From: a virus
Strand: one strand, 5' to 3'
Virus record (IMG/VR): IMGVR_UViG_3300049846_000918
Coordinates: 1 to 23,377 of that record
Length of the DNA: 23,377 bases
Every line of letters begins with the position of its first letter. The first letter of the stretch is position 1. Made by a program: the position numbers and the translations under genes. A model generated the notes under the pieces. The model made no database searches and was not told the DNA's origin. It saw only the letters and a program-made list of their open reading frames with translations. Below, one piece after another: positions 7,727 to 13,121 of this stretch.

Positions 7727-8407
7727 ATGGCCACCTTTCCAGCGCTGGAACCTGCCACACGCTCATACAGCATGGGGCGCTATCCGATGGTGACGCAGCA
7801 GGTATTCGCCGCCGAGCCGGTGCGATTCCTGCAAAGTGCTGTTTCGATTGGCTATGTGCTCAAGCTGGGTTACACCTTCCTGACCGCAGCCGAGGCGAAG
7901 CTGATTCGTGATCACTGGCGTGAGCAGTTCGGCGGCATCGAGCCATTCTTGCTAAGCGATGAGGTGATGCTGAATCACGGCGACGCGAACATCGTCAGCG
8001 CCACCAAACGATGGCGCTACAGTTCACCGCCGCAGGAACAGCAGCTGACCGGTGGTCTGGTCAACATCACGCTGGAACTGGAGACCGTCGAGGGCACCTT
8101 TGTCCTGGGTGCTGCCATGGCCATCGCCGTTGCGATCGTGGTCGGCAAGGCCAATGCTGGCGGCCCGGCCATGGTCATCGGGATCGTTGTCTCCTTCGCA
8201 CCAGGCTCGGCCGAGGGGCCCGATCACAAGGCGCCTGGCGTTGATCTCATCATCACCGCCACCATGGCGCCTGGTGCTGGTGGAGCGCCGCCGCTGGAGC
8301 GCACCATTAACGCATCCATCACGGCCGGACAGGCCAGCGCAGCGGCCACGGCCATGGCCCGGATTGTCACCGCATCCATCGCAGCCGGCTCTGCCAGCGC
8401 GGTCTAG
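7727..8407 (+). CDS. Minor tail protein, paralogue B, with repetitive C-terminal extension
   Basis: 226 aa from ATG 7727, 2 nt after the previous stop; a longer upstream start would lie inside the previous gene. Residues 1-~125 are homologous by eye to paralogue A (MATFPALEPATR, DHWREQFGGIEPF, KRWRYSSPP). Residues ~125-226 are an extra segment made of about five degenerate hydrophobic repeats, each like 'I-V/I-A-x-I-x-x-G-x-A-x-A' (AIAVAIVVGKANAGGPAM, RTINASITAGQASA, RIVTASIAAGSASAV). Such Ala/Gly/Ile-rich repeats could be a beta-helical or collagen-like fibre shaft, or could pack against another tail fibre. There are no charged clusters and no obvious enzyme motif. Confidence 0.65.
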   Translation: MATFPALEPATRSYSMGRYPMVTQQVFAAEPVRFLQSAVSIGYVLKLGYTFLTAAEAKLIRDHWREQFGGIEPFLLSDEVMLNHGDANIVSATKRWRYSSPPQEQQLTGGLVNITLELETVEGTFVLGAAMAIAVAIVVGKANAGGPAMVIGIVVSFAPGSAEGPDHKAPGVDLIITATMAPGAGGAPPLERTINASITAGQASAAATAMARIVTASIAAGSASAV

Positions 8408-8432
8408 GATCGGTTGACGACTGGTTCACCGT

Positions 8433-8849
8433 ATGGCTTCGCTCGTCTACAACTCCGCCGTGGACGACATGGCGCGTGGTCTGATCGACTTCGACTCAGA
8501 CACGTTCAAGGCCATGCTGGTCACCAGCACTTACAGCCCCAACAAGGACACGCATGACAAGCGCGACGACGTGACCAACGAGGTGACTGGCACCGGCTAC
8601 ACCGCCGGCGGCACCACCTGCGCGGTCACCGTCACCAAGGACACGGCCAACGACAAGGTGACGATCACTCTTGGATCTGTCAGCTGGTCTAGCAGCACCA
8701 TCACCGCCCGGGGTTGCGTCTACTACAAGAGCCGGGGTGGCGCCAGCAGCGCCGATGAGATCGTCGCCTACAACGATTTCGGCGGTGACGTGAGCACCAC
8801 CGGCGGCACGTTCTCAGTGGCGGCAAGCACGATCACGTTGCAGAATTGA
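8433..8849 (+). CDS. Phage structural protein of the 'LVTSTYSPNKDTH' type
   Basis: 138 aa. Features I recall from a widespread phage family of unknown function: an early D-x-D-x-F-K-A-M-L-V segment, then TSTYSPNKDTHDKRDDVTNE, GTGYTAGGTT, SWSSSTITARGCVYY and NDFGGDVSTTGGTF, in that order. The protein is beta-rich throughout and highly ordered in its motifs, so the family match is good although no biochemical role is known to me. It lies between tail-tip genes and the lysis-type genes, consistent with a tail or fibre-associated structural part. The 25-nt gap upstream holds no visible promoter. Confidence 0.75.
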   Translation: MASLVYNSAVDDMARGLIDFDSDTFKAMLVTSTYSPNKDTHDKRDDVTNEVTGTGYTAGGTTCAVTVTKDTANDKVTITLGSVSWSSSTITARGCVYYKSRGGASSADEIVAYNDFGGDVSTTGGTFSVAASTITLQN

Positions 8850-8851
8850 CC

Positions 8852-9115
8852 ATGCCAGGCGATCACGAGGTCACGCATGGAGACATCCTGCGTGCCATCG
8901 GCACCATCGAGGGCAAGCTCGATGCGATGCACAGCAACCTGGGGCAGAAGCACACTGACATTGCCGAGGCGTTTCGACGGCTGGGCGAGGCTGAGAAGCG
9001 CATTGCCCAGGGCATGATCATCGCTGTGTCAGTGGGCGTGATCTTCCCGTTGGTGTGGCAGGCCATGGGCACACAAGTGCACTTCGGCCATCCACCGGCT
9101 GAGGTCCGGCAGTGA
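8852..9115 (+). CDS. Holin-like / XhlA-like membrane protein
   Basis: 87 aa from ATG 8852, 2 nt after the previous stop; a TTG at 8846 would overlap it. Residues ~8-53 are helical and charged with heptad-like spacing (IGTIEGKLDAMHSNLGQKH, EAFRRLGEAEKRIAQ), a likely coiled coil. Residues ~54-73 form one hydrophobic helix (MIIAVSVGVIFPLVWQAMG). Coiled coil plus a single C-terminal membrane segment is the build of XhlA-type (hemolysin) holin-associated proteins. The next gene encodes a peptidase and overlaps by GTGA, which fits a lysis cassette. The alternative is a tail-linked membrane protein. The lysis role is inferred. Confidence 0.6.
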   Translation: MPGDHEVTHGDILRAIGTIEGKLDAMHSNLGQKHTDIAEAFRRLGEAEKRIAQGMIIAVSVGVIFPLVWQAMGTQVHFGHPPAEVRQ

Positions 9116-9813
9116 TCAACGACATCACGCCGTTCTTCGAGCACTGGAAGGGTCTGCCCCATCAACGCGCCGCGGCGCAGCAGCTGTGGGAGGCGGTGCC
9201 GGCCAGCCTGAAGAAGGATGACGCGGCCTGGTATGAGACATGGAAGGCTGCCGGCAAGCAGGCTGAGCCACGGGCGCTGACCAACCCGCTGCAGTGCCGC
9301 TACTTCAGCCAGCGCGACTCGGCGACTGAGCATGCCCTCCGGATGTGTTTCAGCAGCAGCTGCGCGATGCTGCTGGAGACCATGCGGCCCGGCACGCTGA
9401 CCGGCCCCAATGGCGACGACGCCTACCTCGGCCGGGTGCTCCGCTACGGCGACACCACCGAGGCGACCAGTCAGATCAAGGCGCTGCAGTCCTTCGGCAT
9501 TGAAGCCGGGCTGGTGCGCAACGCCAGCTGGCGCACGATCGAGCAGCAGATCGACCAGGGGATCCCGGTGCCGATCGGCATCCTGCACAAGGGGCCAGTG
9601 AGCGCACCCACCGGCAGCGGCCACTGGATCTGCGCCATCGGCTACGACGCCGACGCCCTGGTGGTGCACGACCCGTTCGGCGACCTCGATCTGGTGAGCG
9701 GCGCCTACGTCAACAACTGGGGCGCTCGGCTCCGGTACTCCCGCCGCAACCTCGGCCCGCGTTGGATGGTCGAGGGGCCCGGCACTGGCTGGGCAATCAT
9801 TGCTCAGCCCTAG
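9112..9813 (+). CDS. C39-like papain-fold cysteine peptidase (candidate endolysin)
   Basis: 233 aa, GTG start overlapping the previous stop. The C-terminal ~165 residues match Peptidase_C39_2-type papain-fold enzymes. An oxyanion Gln is in YFSQRDS (Q67), the likely nucleophile is Cys79 in RMCFSSSCAMLLE (aligning with the usual 'CGPTSLAM'), His171 is in SGHWICAIGYD, and Asp187 is in VVHDPFGD. Residues 1-55 form a charged, Trp-rich helical segment that might bind substrate. No signal peptide. I recall related 'TCFSSSCAM' proteins in cyanobacterial prophages. It directly follows the holin-like gene, so a peptidoglycan-cleaving (lysis) role is likely but inferred. A second Cys (C84) sits near the active site. 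Confidence 0.72.
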   Translation: MINDITPFFEHWKGLPHQRAAAQQLWEAVPASLKKDDAAWYETWKAAGKQAEPRALTNPLQCRYFSQRDSATEHALRMCFSSSCAMLLETMRPGTLTGPNGDDAYLGRVLRYGDTTEATSQIKALQSFGIEAGLVRNASWRTIEQQIDQGIPVPIGILHKGPVSAPTGSGHWICAIGYDADALVVHDPFGDLDLVSGAYVNNWGARLRYSRRNLGPRWMVEGPGTGWAIIAQP

Positions 9814-9837
9814 GCTGGTGCCATCTGCATGTGATCC

Positions 9838-9975
9838 ATGGACGCCAACACCGCCGCGATCGTCGCCATCGCTGTTGCTGCCGGCAGCGAGATCATCGCG
9901 CTGTCGCCGCTGAAGGCCAACAGCTTCGTACAGCTGGCGCTGCAGTTCTTGCGCATGGCGTTCCCCAAGCGGTGA
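9838..9975 (+). CDS. Small conserved phage protein (SEIIALSP type)
   Basis: 45 aa, too short for most gene finders. It begins MDANTAAIVAIAVAAGSEII, continues ALSPLKANSFVQLALQ and ends RMAFPKR. An N-terminal hydrophobic helix, the motif SEIIALSPLKANSxVQL and a basic end match a short protein I recall from many cyanobacterial phages ('ASEIIGLNPKLKSNSVVQL'). It follows the C39 peptidase by 24 nt and is the last plus-strand gene before the convergent minus-strand units. The hydrophobic start suggests membrane association. A role in lysis or virion structure is possible, but none is known to me. Confidence 0.7.
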   Translation: MDANTAAIVAIAVAAGSEIIALSPLKANSFVQLALQFLRMAFPKR

Positions 9976-9988
9976 GTCGAACGTGCAC

Positions 9989-10010
9989 AAAAAAGGGGCC
10001 TTTCGGCCCC
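9989..10010 (-). terminator. Intrinsic terminator ending the leftmost minus-strand unit
   Basis: On the minus strand: GGGGCC, loop GAAA, GGCCCC, then six T (plus strand 9989-9994). Perfect 6-bp GC stem with a GNRA tetraloop and a T-tract, a classic Rho-independent terminator. It faces the end of the plus-strand late genes and ends transcription of the 46-aa gene at 10018-10158. On the plus strand there is no T-tract after the hairpin, so it is one-directional. Confidence 0.85.
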
Positions 10011-10017
10011 CGGTAGT

Positions 10018-10158
10018 TCAGTCCTCCTCGATCATCTGATCGACCGTCTCGATGATCCGATCAGCGGCCTGGATCAGGCCAGCCACGTTCTCTTGGAAGC
10101 GGCGATCGGATTCCTCAAGCGCGGCGATCAGCTCGGCGAGGCTTTCTGAAATCTTCAT
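10018..10158 (-). CDS. Small helical protein, sole gene of its unit
   Basis: 46 aa, below usual length cut-offs. It begins MKISESLAELIAALEESDRR and ends AADRIIETVDQMIEED. The heptad pattern (Leu/Ile at a/d positions) and high charge indicate a single amphipathic helix or coiled coil, acidic overall. It is flanked by a terminator at 9989-10010 and, upstream, by a leader hairpin (10177-10194) and one copy of the 16-bp direct-repeat motif (10236-10251), so it seems to be expressed alone. No clear Shine-Dalgarno precedes the ATG. Function unknown; a dimeric small regulator or inhibitor is possible. Confidence 0.65.
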   Translation of the reverse strand: MKISESLAELIAALEESDRRFQENVAGLIQAADRIIETVDQMIEED

Positions 10159-10176
10159 GTTTCTAGATGCGGGGTA

Positions 10177-10194
10177 CAGGGCATCTCTGCCCTG
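10177..10194 (-). other. Leader hairpin upstream of the 46-aa gene
   Basis: Minus strand CAGGGCA, loop GAGA (a GNRA tetraloop), TGCCCTG: a perfect 7-bp stem lying 18-35 nt before the start codon at 10158. It lacks a T-tract, so it is not an intrinsic terminator. If the -10 is the TACCTT at 10205-10200, the transcript would begin at the very base of this hairpin, which could then protect the 5' end or control translation (inference). Confidence 0.55.
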
Positions 10195-10235
10195 CACTCA
10201 AGGTACTGCCGGGGCCTGCCCATGCACAGGGTCGT

Positions 10236-10251
10236 GTCACAACTCTTCACA
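10236..10251 (-). promoter_or_regulatory. Direct-repeat operator-like motif, copy 1
   Basis: Minus strand TGTGAAGAGTTGTGAC: two TGTGA boxes 10 bp apart. It lies 77 nt upstream of the 46-aa gene start and just downstream of the terminator of the previous unit. Thirty bases after its end, on the minus strand, is TACCTT (10205-10200), a weak -10 candidate. It is one of five near-identical copies in the window (see findings). Confidence 0.75.
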
Positions 10252-10264
10252 TTTTCGTGGGCAC

Positions 10265-10289
10265 AAAAAAAGGGGCCCCGCAGGGCCCC
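10265..10289 (-). terminator. Intrinsic terminator of the 12627-to-10381 minus-strand unit
   Basis: Minus strand GGGGCCC, loop TGCG, GGGCCCC, followed by seven T (plus 10265-10271). Strong 7-bp GC stem plus T-tract. The T-tract and following GTGC resemble the terminator at 9989-10010. It lies between the mini-ORF/59-aa gene and the next motif copy, so it separates two transcription units. Confidence 0.85.
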
Positions 10290-10293
10290 GTGT

Positions 10294-10353
10294 TCAGGCT
10301 GCAGCCTGCTGCGCCTTGAGGATTGCGGCGTCGATGAACGCTTCTCGTAACAC
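10294..10353 (-). CDS. Possible 19-aa mini-ORF before the terminator
   Basis: GTG start at 10353, product VLREAFIDAAILKAQQAAA, stop 4 nt before the terminator stem. It is an Ala-rich amphipathic helix. The only support is placement: a GNRA-capped hairpin (10357-10374) ends 3 nt upstream of the GTG, just as a near-identical hairpin ends 6 nt upstream of the HTH gene start at 10985. No Shine-Dalgarno. It may well be untranslated. Confidence 0.22.
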   Translation of the reverse strand: MLREAFIDAAILKAQQAAA

Positions 10354-10356
10354 TCG

Positions 10357-10374
10357 GCCCCGGTTGCCCGGGGC
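10357..10374 (-). repeat. Intergenic hairpin, copy A of a twin pair
   Basis: Minus strand GCCCCGG, loop GCAA (GNRA), CCGGGGC: a perfect 7-bp stem. It begins 6 nt after the stop of the 59-aa gene. Nearly the same sequence forms the hairpin at 10992-11009 (shared GCCCCG...GCAACCGGGGC). There is no T-tract, so processing, stability or start-site control is more likely than termination. Confidence 0.6.
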
Positions 10375-10380
10375 ATGCCC

Positions 10381-10560
10381 TCAGCAGGACCACTCTTCGA
10401 GTTGGGCGGCCAGGTCACGCATCTCTGCGGCCAGTGCCAAGCCCCGCTCGATCGAGCGTCCGTAAGCCGAGAGGGCGGCGTCCAGTTCAGCGAGCAGCAG
10501 CGCTGTCTCCTGGCGGTCCGCCTCGATCTCGGCGAGGAGGGCGCGGTCGGCGTCGGTCAT
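10381..10560 (-). CDS. Small coiled-coil protein
   Basis: 59 aa from the ATG at 10560, chosen because GGAG lies 6 nt upstream (plus CTCC 10567-10570); an in-frame start at 10626 would add 22 residues without a binding site. The protein begins MTDADRALLAEIEADRQETA and is helical with Leu/Ala heptads and many charges to the end (AAEMRDLAAQLEEWSC). It probably forms a coiled coil. It is the third gene of the unit that begins at 12627. No family is recognised; a function cannot be given. Confidence 0.65.
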   Translation of the reverse strand: MTDADRALLAEIEADRQETALLLAELDAALSAYGRSIERGLALAAEMRDLAAQLEEWSC

Positions 10561-10715
10561 GTCGATCTCCGGTGTGTGGATGAGCCCCCAGGCGGGACTC
10601 AGCGGTGCCTGGGTGTGGGCCACCACCGGGATCGGGGCCGACGCCCCGCGAATATGCAGTTGTCCAGGTTCTGGGCTCTGGGCCCGATGCGTTCATCATG
10701 CACCCGGCCGCTGCT

Positions 10716-10985
10716 TCATGCCGTGGGGATGTCGCAATCCGTAACACACGGCCCGAGATGGCGGATCCGGTAAAGCCCGCCGCCGGGCCGGTAGTCGAGC
10801 AGGTCGGCCTCCCACAGGCGGCTGAGCCGGCGGCTCACGGCCGACTGGCTGCAGCGCCAGTGTTCGATCAGATCGGCGGTGCGGACCAGGCACGGCGGAT
10901 CCACCAGCTGGCCCAGGTCGAGCCAGTCGAGCAGCACGCCATCCGGCACGCGATGGCGCAGGGACAGGAGATCGGTGGGGGTCAT
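10716..10985 (-). CDS. Winged-helix DNA-binding protein
   Basis: 89 aa. Residues ~36-65 (TADLIEHWRCSQSAVSRRLS...) have the layout of a helix-turn-helix: a helix, a Cys-Ser turn, then an Arg-rich recognition helix SQSAVSRRLSRLWEADLL. It is followed by a beta-wing (DYRPGGGLYRIRHL). This resembles MarR/ArsR-type winged helices and some phage regulators. The N-terminus (LLSLRHRVPDGVLLDWLDLG) may mediate dimerisation. A hairpin (10992-11009) ends only 6 nt before the ATG and could block the translation start. It may be a phage transcription regulator, and is one candidate to bind the 16-bp motif; that link is speculation. Confidence 0.65.
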   Translation of the reverse strand: MTPTDLLSLRHRVPDGVLLDWLDLGQLVDPPCLVRTADLIEHWRCSQSAVSRRLSRLWEADLLDYRPGGGLYRIRHLGPCVTDCDIPTA

Positions 10986-10991
10986 GAGGAT

Positions 10992-11009
10992 GCCCCGGTT
11001 GCACGGGGC
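10992..11009 (-). repeat. Intergenic hairpin, copy B of a twin pair
   Basis: Minus strand GCCCCG, loop TGCAAC, CGGGGC, ending 6 nt before the ATG of the winged-helix gene and starting 10 nt after the stop of the 167-aa gene. It differs from copy A at 10357-10374 by one base in the shared GCCCCG-x-GCAACCGGGGC core. The position suggests it could hide the ribosome site or mark an RNA-processing point (inference). Confidence 0.6.
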
Positions 11010-11019
11010 CTGTGGGCGA

Positions 11020-11523
11020 TCAGACCGAAGCCAGCTGCTCGCGAATCCGGCCCATCACCTTGGCCGATCGGCGTGCGCGCGGCGCTGCGGCCGGCTGCAG
11101 TCGCTCGGCGATCGCTGCCAGCTGCTCAAGGGCATGTTGCGCCTGGCCCAGGCGGTCACAGGCGTCGCGGTATGCCTGCTCATAGAGGTCGACGCGCTGC
11201 ACCACCTCCTCGGCCGGCAGGTAGGAGCCGGCAGAACTGATGTGGACGTAGACCGGTTCCGGCTGAGGTTCACCCTCGCGCACGATCTGCACGGAGCGGA
11301 TCAGGTTGCGGGCCTGGTGCTCGCGATGAAGCTCGGCCGCCACCTCGTCGTTCCACTCAAAGACAGGGTGGAGGGGCGCGTCATCGGGGCGAGCATCTTG
11401 GACGACGAGCGGAGCGGTGAGCTCACCGTTCTCGCGGGAAATGCGCGCCAGCTCTTGGCCGGCGACCTGAGCATCGACACCGCTGACGCGGGTGCCGGTG
11501 CGGAAGCTGTAGGTGATGGTCAT
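11020..11523 (-). CDS. Conserved phage protein of unknown function
   Basis: 167 aa. The N-terminal half has segments VVQDARPDDAPLHPVFEWND and AELHREHQARNLIRSV, which I recall as a recurrent pattern in early-region phage proteins ('ARPEDAPLHPAFEWDD...AARLYREHQARNLI'). The middle has VYVHISSAGSYLP. The C-terminal half is helical with a long Gln/Leu/Ala coiled-coil stretch (YEQAYRDACDRLGQAQHALE), ending in a basic, Arg-rich tail. No catalytic motif is seen. It lies immediately downstream of the pentamer array in the same transcription unit. The family is likely real; its function is unknown. Confidence 0.75.
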   Translation of the reverse strand: MTITYSFRTGTRVSGVDAQVAGQELARISRENGELTAPLVVQDARPDDAPLHPVFEWNDEVAAELHREHQARNLIRSVQIVREGEPQPEPVYVHISSAGSYLPAEEVVQRVDLYEQAYRDACDRLGQAQHALEQLAAIAERLQPAAAPRARRSAKVMGRIREQLASV

Positions 11524-11570
11524 CTGAGTTGAGAGTGAAGGTGAAGGGGCGGAGAGACCGCCCCGATGGT

Positions 11571-11987
11571 GCCAAACCGGCGGTGCCGGTGCGTGCGATA
11601 GCGAGCCGAGGCCCGCCTAGCCAAGCCAGACCGGGGCGTGCCCGATCAAGCCATGGCTCGCCTTGCCTGCGGTGCCGCACCGCGCCCCGCCGGGCCATGC
11701 CTGGCCAAGCCTGCCGAACCACGCCTGGCCCGGCCTTGCCAGGCCGCGCCTCGCCGCGCTCAGCCCCGCCTCGCCTTGCCTGCGATGGGATGCCAAGCCT
11801 CGGCTGGCCTTGCCCCGCCTTGCCGGCGATGCCTGACCCGGCCGGGCCTTGCCTGGCCACACCATGCCGCGCCACGCCTGCCGCGTCGGGCCGTGCCATG
11901 CCGGGCCATGCCGGGCCATGCCATGCCTGCGGTGCCGAGCCCCGCCAAGCCGGGCCATGCCCGGCCTTGCCATTCCAGCCATGCCTG
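11571..11987. repeat. Pentanucleotide GCCNN array with 4-nt interruptions
   Basis: No ordinary gene is seen here. From 11650 to 11987 the plus strand reads as 62 consecutive 5-base units plus seven 4-base units. By hand count 53 of the 62 pentamers start with GCC, while the last two bases vary (AT, TG, TT, GG, AA, CC, CG and others). The 4-base units (CGGT, CCAC, CGAT, CGAT, TCGG, CGGT, TCCA) start at 11670, 11719, 11783, 11827, 11886, 11930 and 11974, i.e. 44-64 bp apart. A more degenerate version extends left to about 11571. On the transcribed minus strand the unit is NNGGC. The array lies between the genes at 11020-11523 and 11998-12627, inside one transcription unit. It is open in all six frames, which follows from the unit composition. 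Confidence 0.9.
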
Positions 11988-11997
11988 ATTCTCTCCA

Positions 11998-12627
11998 TCA
12001 CACGATCTCGAACAGGCCGAAGCCCAGGCCGGCGCTCATCTTCGAGTCCGGCCGTCCCTCACCGATGCCCACCTGCAGGCCCACACGGGCGATCAGGTTC
12101 ACCACGTCATCGGATGTGAGCATCCCGGCGTCGTACCGGATCCGCAGCGTGGCGCTCCACTCGCGGTAGAGCGGCCGGCAGCGCAGGTCGACCACACCAG
12201 TGGCGTTCCGCGTCGGGGCCACCCACGGCTCAGCTTCACCGCTGGTCAGCCGCACCAGTGGCGCGCCGTCCACGCGATCGAAGCCGTCCTGCAGCACCAT
12301 GAACGCCAGCTTGGCGTGCGTCATCTTGAAGCCGCACGCCCGGCAGGCGCTGATCGCAGCATTGCGGAAGGCCGCGGCATGGATGCCTTCCCAGCCTTCG
12401 TCGGCGATGTGCTTGGCACCTTCATAGAGGGACTCGAAGTCCTTGGCCTCACGCTGCTTCCGGCTTTTGGCGGTGCTGCCAGCCTCCTGGGTCTGGCGCA
12501 TCATCTCCATTGCCTTGGCGCTGAAGCGGTTGATCACCAGCGGAGCAGTGCCTTGGATGTTGATCTCAAGCCGGCGAAAGTCCGGCGGGGTGATGGTCGC
12601 GATTGCGGCCGCTTTCGTGGTTGCCAT
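11998..12627 (-). CDS. Conserved phage protein with RAMP-like glycine-rich C-terminus
   Basis: 209 aa from the ATG at 12627 (MATTKAAAIATITPPDFRRL); a start at 12669 would add 14 residues. Seen in sequence: an N-terminal strand LEINIQGTAPLVINRFS, a Lys-rich middle (STAKSRKQREAKDFESLY), a helical FRNAAISACRACGFK, a beta segment EWSATLRIRYDA, and a C-terminal glycine-rich stretch VGIGEGRPDSKMSAGLGFG (186-204). I recall the family ('APLVINRF...GxGEGRP') as unnamed early phage proteins. The G-rich end resembles the G-loop of RAMP/Cas7-type RNA-binding proteins; this is only a visual similarity. It is the first gene of its unit; the pentamer array follows directly. Function unknown. Confidence 0.75.
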   Translation of the reverse strand: MATTKAAAIATITPPDFRRLEINIQGTAPLVINRFSAKAMEMMRQTQEAGSTAKSRKQREAKDFESLYEGAKHIADEGWEGIHAAAFRNAAISACRACGFKMTHAKLAFMVLQDGFDRVDGAPLVRLTSGEAEPWVAPTRNATGVVDLRCRPLYREWSATLRIRYDAGMLTSDDVVNLIARVGLQVGIGEGRPDSKMSAGLGFGLFEIV

Positions 12628-12715
12628 TGAGTGATGGGGTGAATGTCGGACCTCTCGGCCCGTGAGCACAACCTATGGGCCAGGGTTCCCCCGTCCAGCC
12701 TCATCGCCCCAAACC

Positions 12716-12731
12716 GTTACAACCTGTCACA
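12716..12731 (-). promoter_or_regulatory. Direct-repeat operator-like motif, copy 2
   Basis: Minus strand TGTGACAGGTTGTAAC, the most diverged copy (two changes in the first half, one in the second box). It lies 88 nt upstream of the start at 12627 and downstream of the terminator at 12768-12795, so at the head of a new unit. Forty bases after it is TAGGTT (12675-12670), a possible -10. Confidence 0.7.
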
Positions 12732-12767
12732 CTCCAAGGTCGTCGCTCACCCTGGCGACGGCGAATG

Positions 12768-12795
12768 AAAAAGCCCGGCTGTCTCACGGCCGGGC
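12768..12795 (-). terminator. Intrinsic terminator of the 15695-to-13103 minus-strand unit
   Basis: Minus strand GCCCGGC, 9-nt loop, GCCGGGC, then five T (plus A-tract 12768-12772). Perfect 7-bp stem. Minus-strand transcripts would run antisense through the plus-strand gene at 12876-13121 before stopping here. On the plus strand it lies upstream of that gene and has no T-tract. Confidence 0.75.
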
Positions 12796-12875
12796 CCCAC
12801 TCCCATCACACCGGTTCGCGCCGGCAGTCCTACGCTACCTCCGACCCCTGCCTGGGCTCGATGTTCTGGCTGGAC

Positions 12876-13121
12876 ATGAACCTGTCGCTCTCGGATCAGT
12901 TCGAGATCGAGAAGCAGGTGCGCTACATCCAGGGCTGCACCGATCTGCAGGAGCTCAGGCACCTGGCGGTGGAGCTGCTGCGGTTCTCATCGCTGCAAGC
13001 CCACATCTCCAGCCAGCTGGTGCTCCAGACGGCCGAGATGGAAGCCGACATGATCGGCGAGCCGACGGCTGAGCACCAGCAGCTGGCGGCCGAGATCCTG
13101 GCTCAGCGGGCGAGCAGCTGA
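12876..13121 (+). CDS. Small cyanobacterial-type protein (LSLSDQFEIEKQ)
   Basis: 81 aa from ATG 12876; an in-frame ATG at 12861 would add MFWLD. It starts MNLSLSDQFEIEKQVRYIQG and is almost wholly helical (DLQELRHLAVELLRFSSLQA, AHISSQLVLQTAEMEA). I recall the opening 'LSLSDQFELEK...DLEELR.LAxELL' from small conserved proteins of Synechococcus, Prochlorococcus and their phages, of unknown function; it supports a cyanobacterial host. It is one of only two plus-strand genes inside the minus-strand region, and its 3' end overlaps the convergent gene at 13103 by 19 bp. No Shine-Dalgarno or strong promoter is visible. Confidence 0.72.
   Translation: MNLSLSDQFEIEKQVRYIQGCTDLQELRHLAVELLRFSSLQAHISSQLVLQTAEMEADMIGEPTAEHQQLAAEILAQRASS

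Noticed and set aside
8863-9990. 375-aa minus-strand open frame under the holin and C39 genes
   Set aside because: Antisense shadow of genes with clear motifs; crosses the end of the late region and has no domain of its own.
10487-10747. 86-aa minus-strand frame overlapping the 59-aa gene
   Set aside because: Pro/Gly/Arg-rich, overlaps a gene with a good ribosome site (GGAG at 10567-10570) in another frame; the 155-bp gap 10561-10715 has no other convincing content.
11571-11987. CRISPR array
   Set aside because: Units are 5 bp with variable ends, with no 20-40 bp conserved repeats and no spacers of regular length; no cas genes nearby.
11529-12119. Long open frames on both strands through the pentamer region (for example 196 aa plus, 192 and 121 aa minus)
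   Set aside because: GCCNN units almost never create stop codons, so all six frames are open by composition; the products are low-complexity with no family features. Kept only as a hypothesis for the coupled minus-strand frame.
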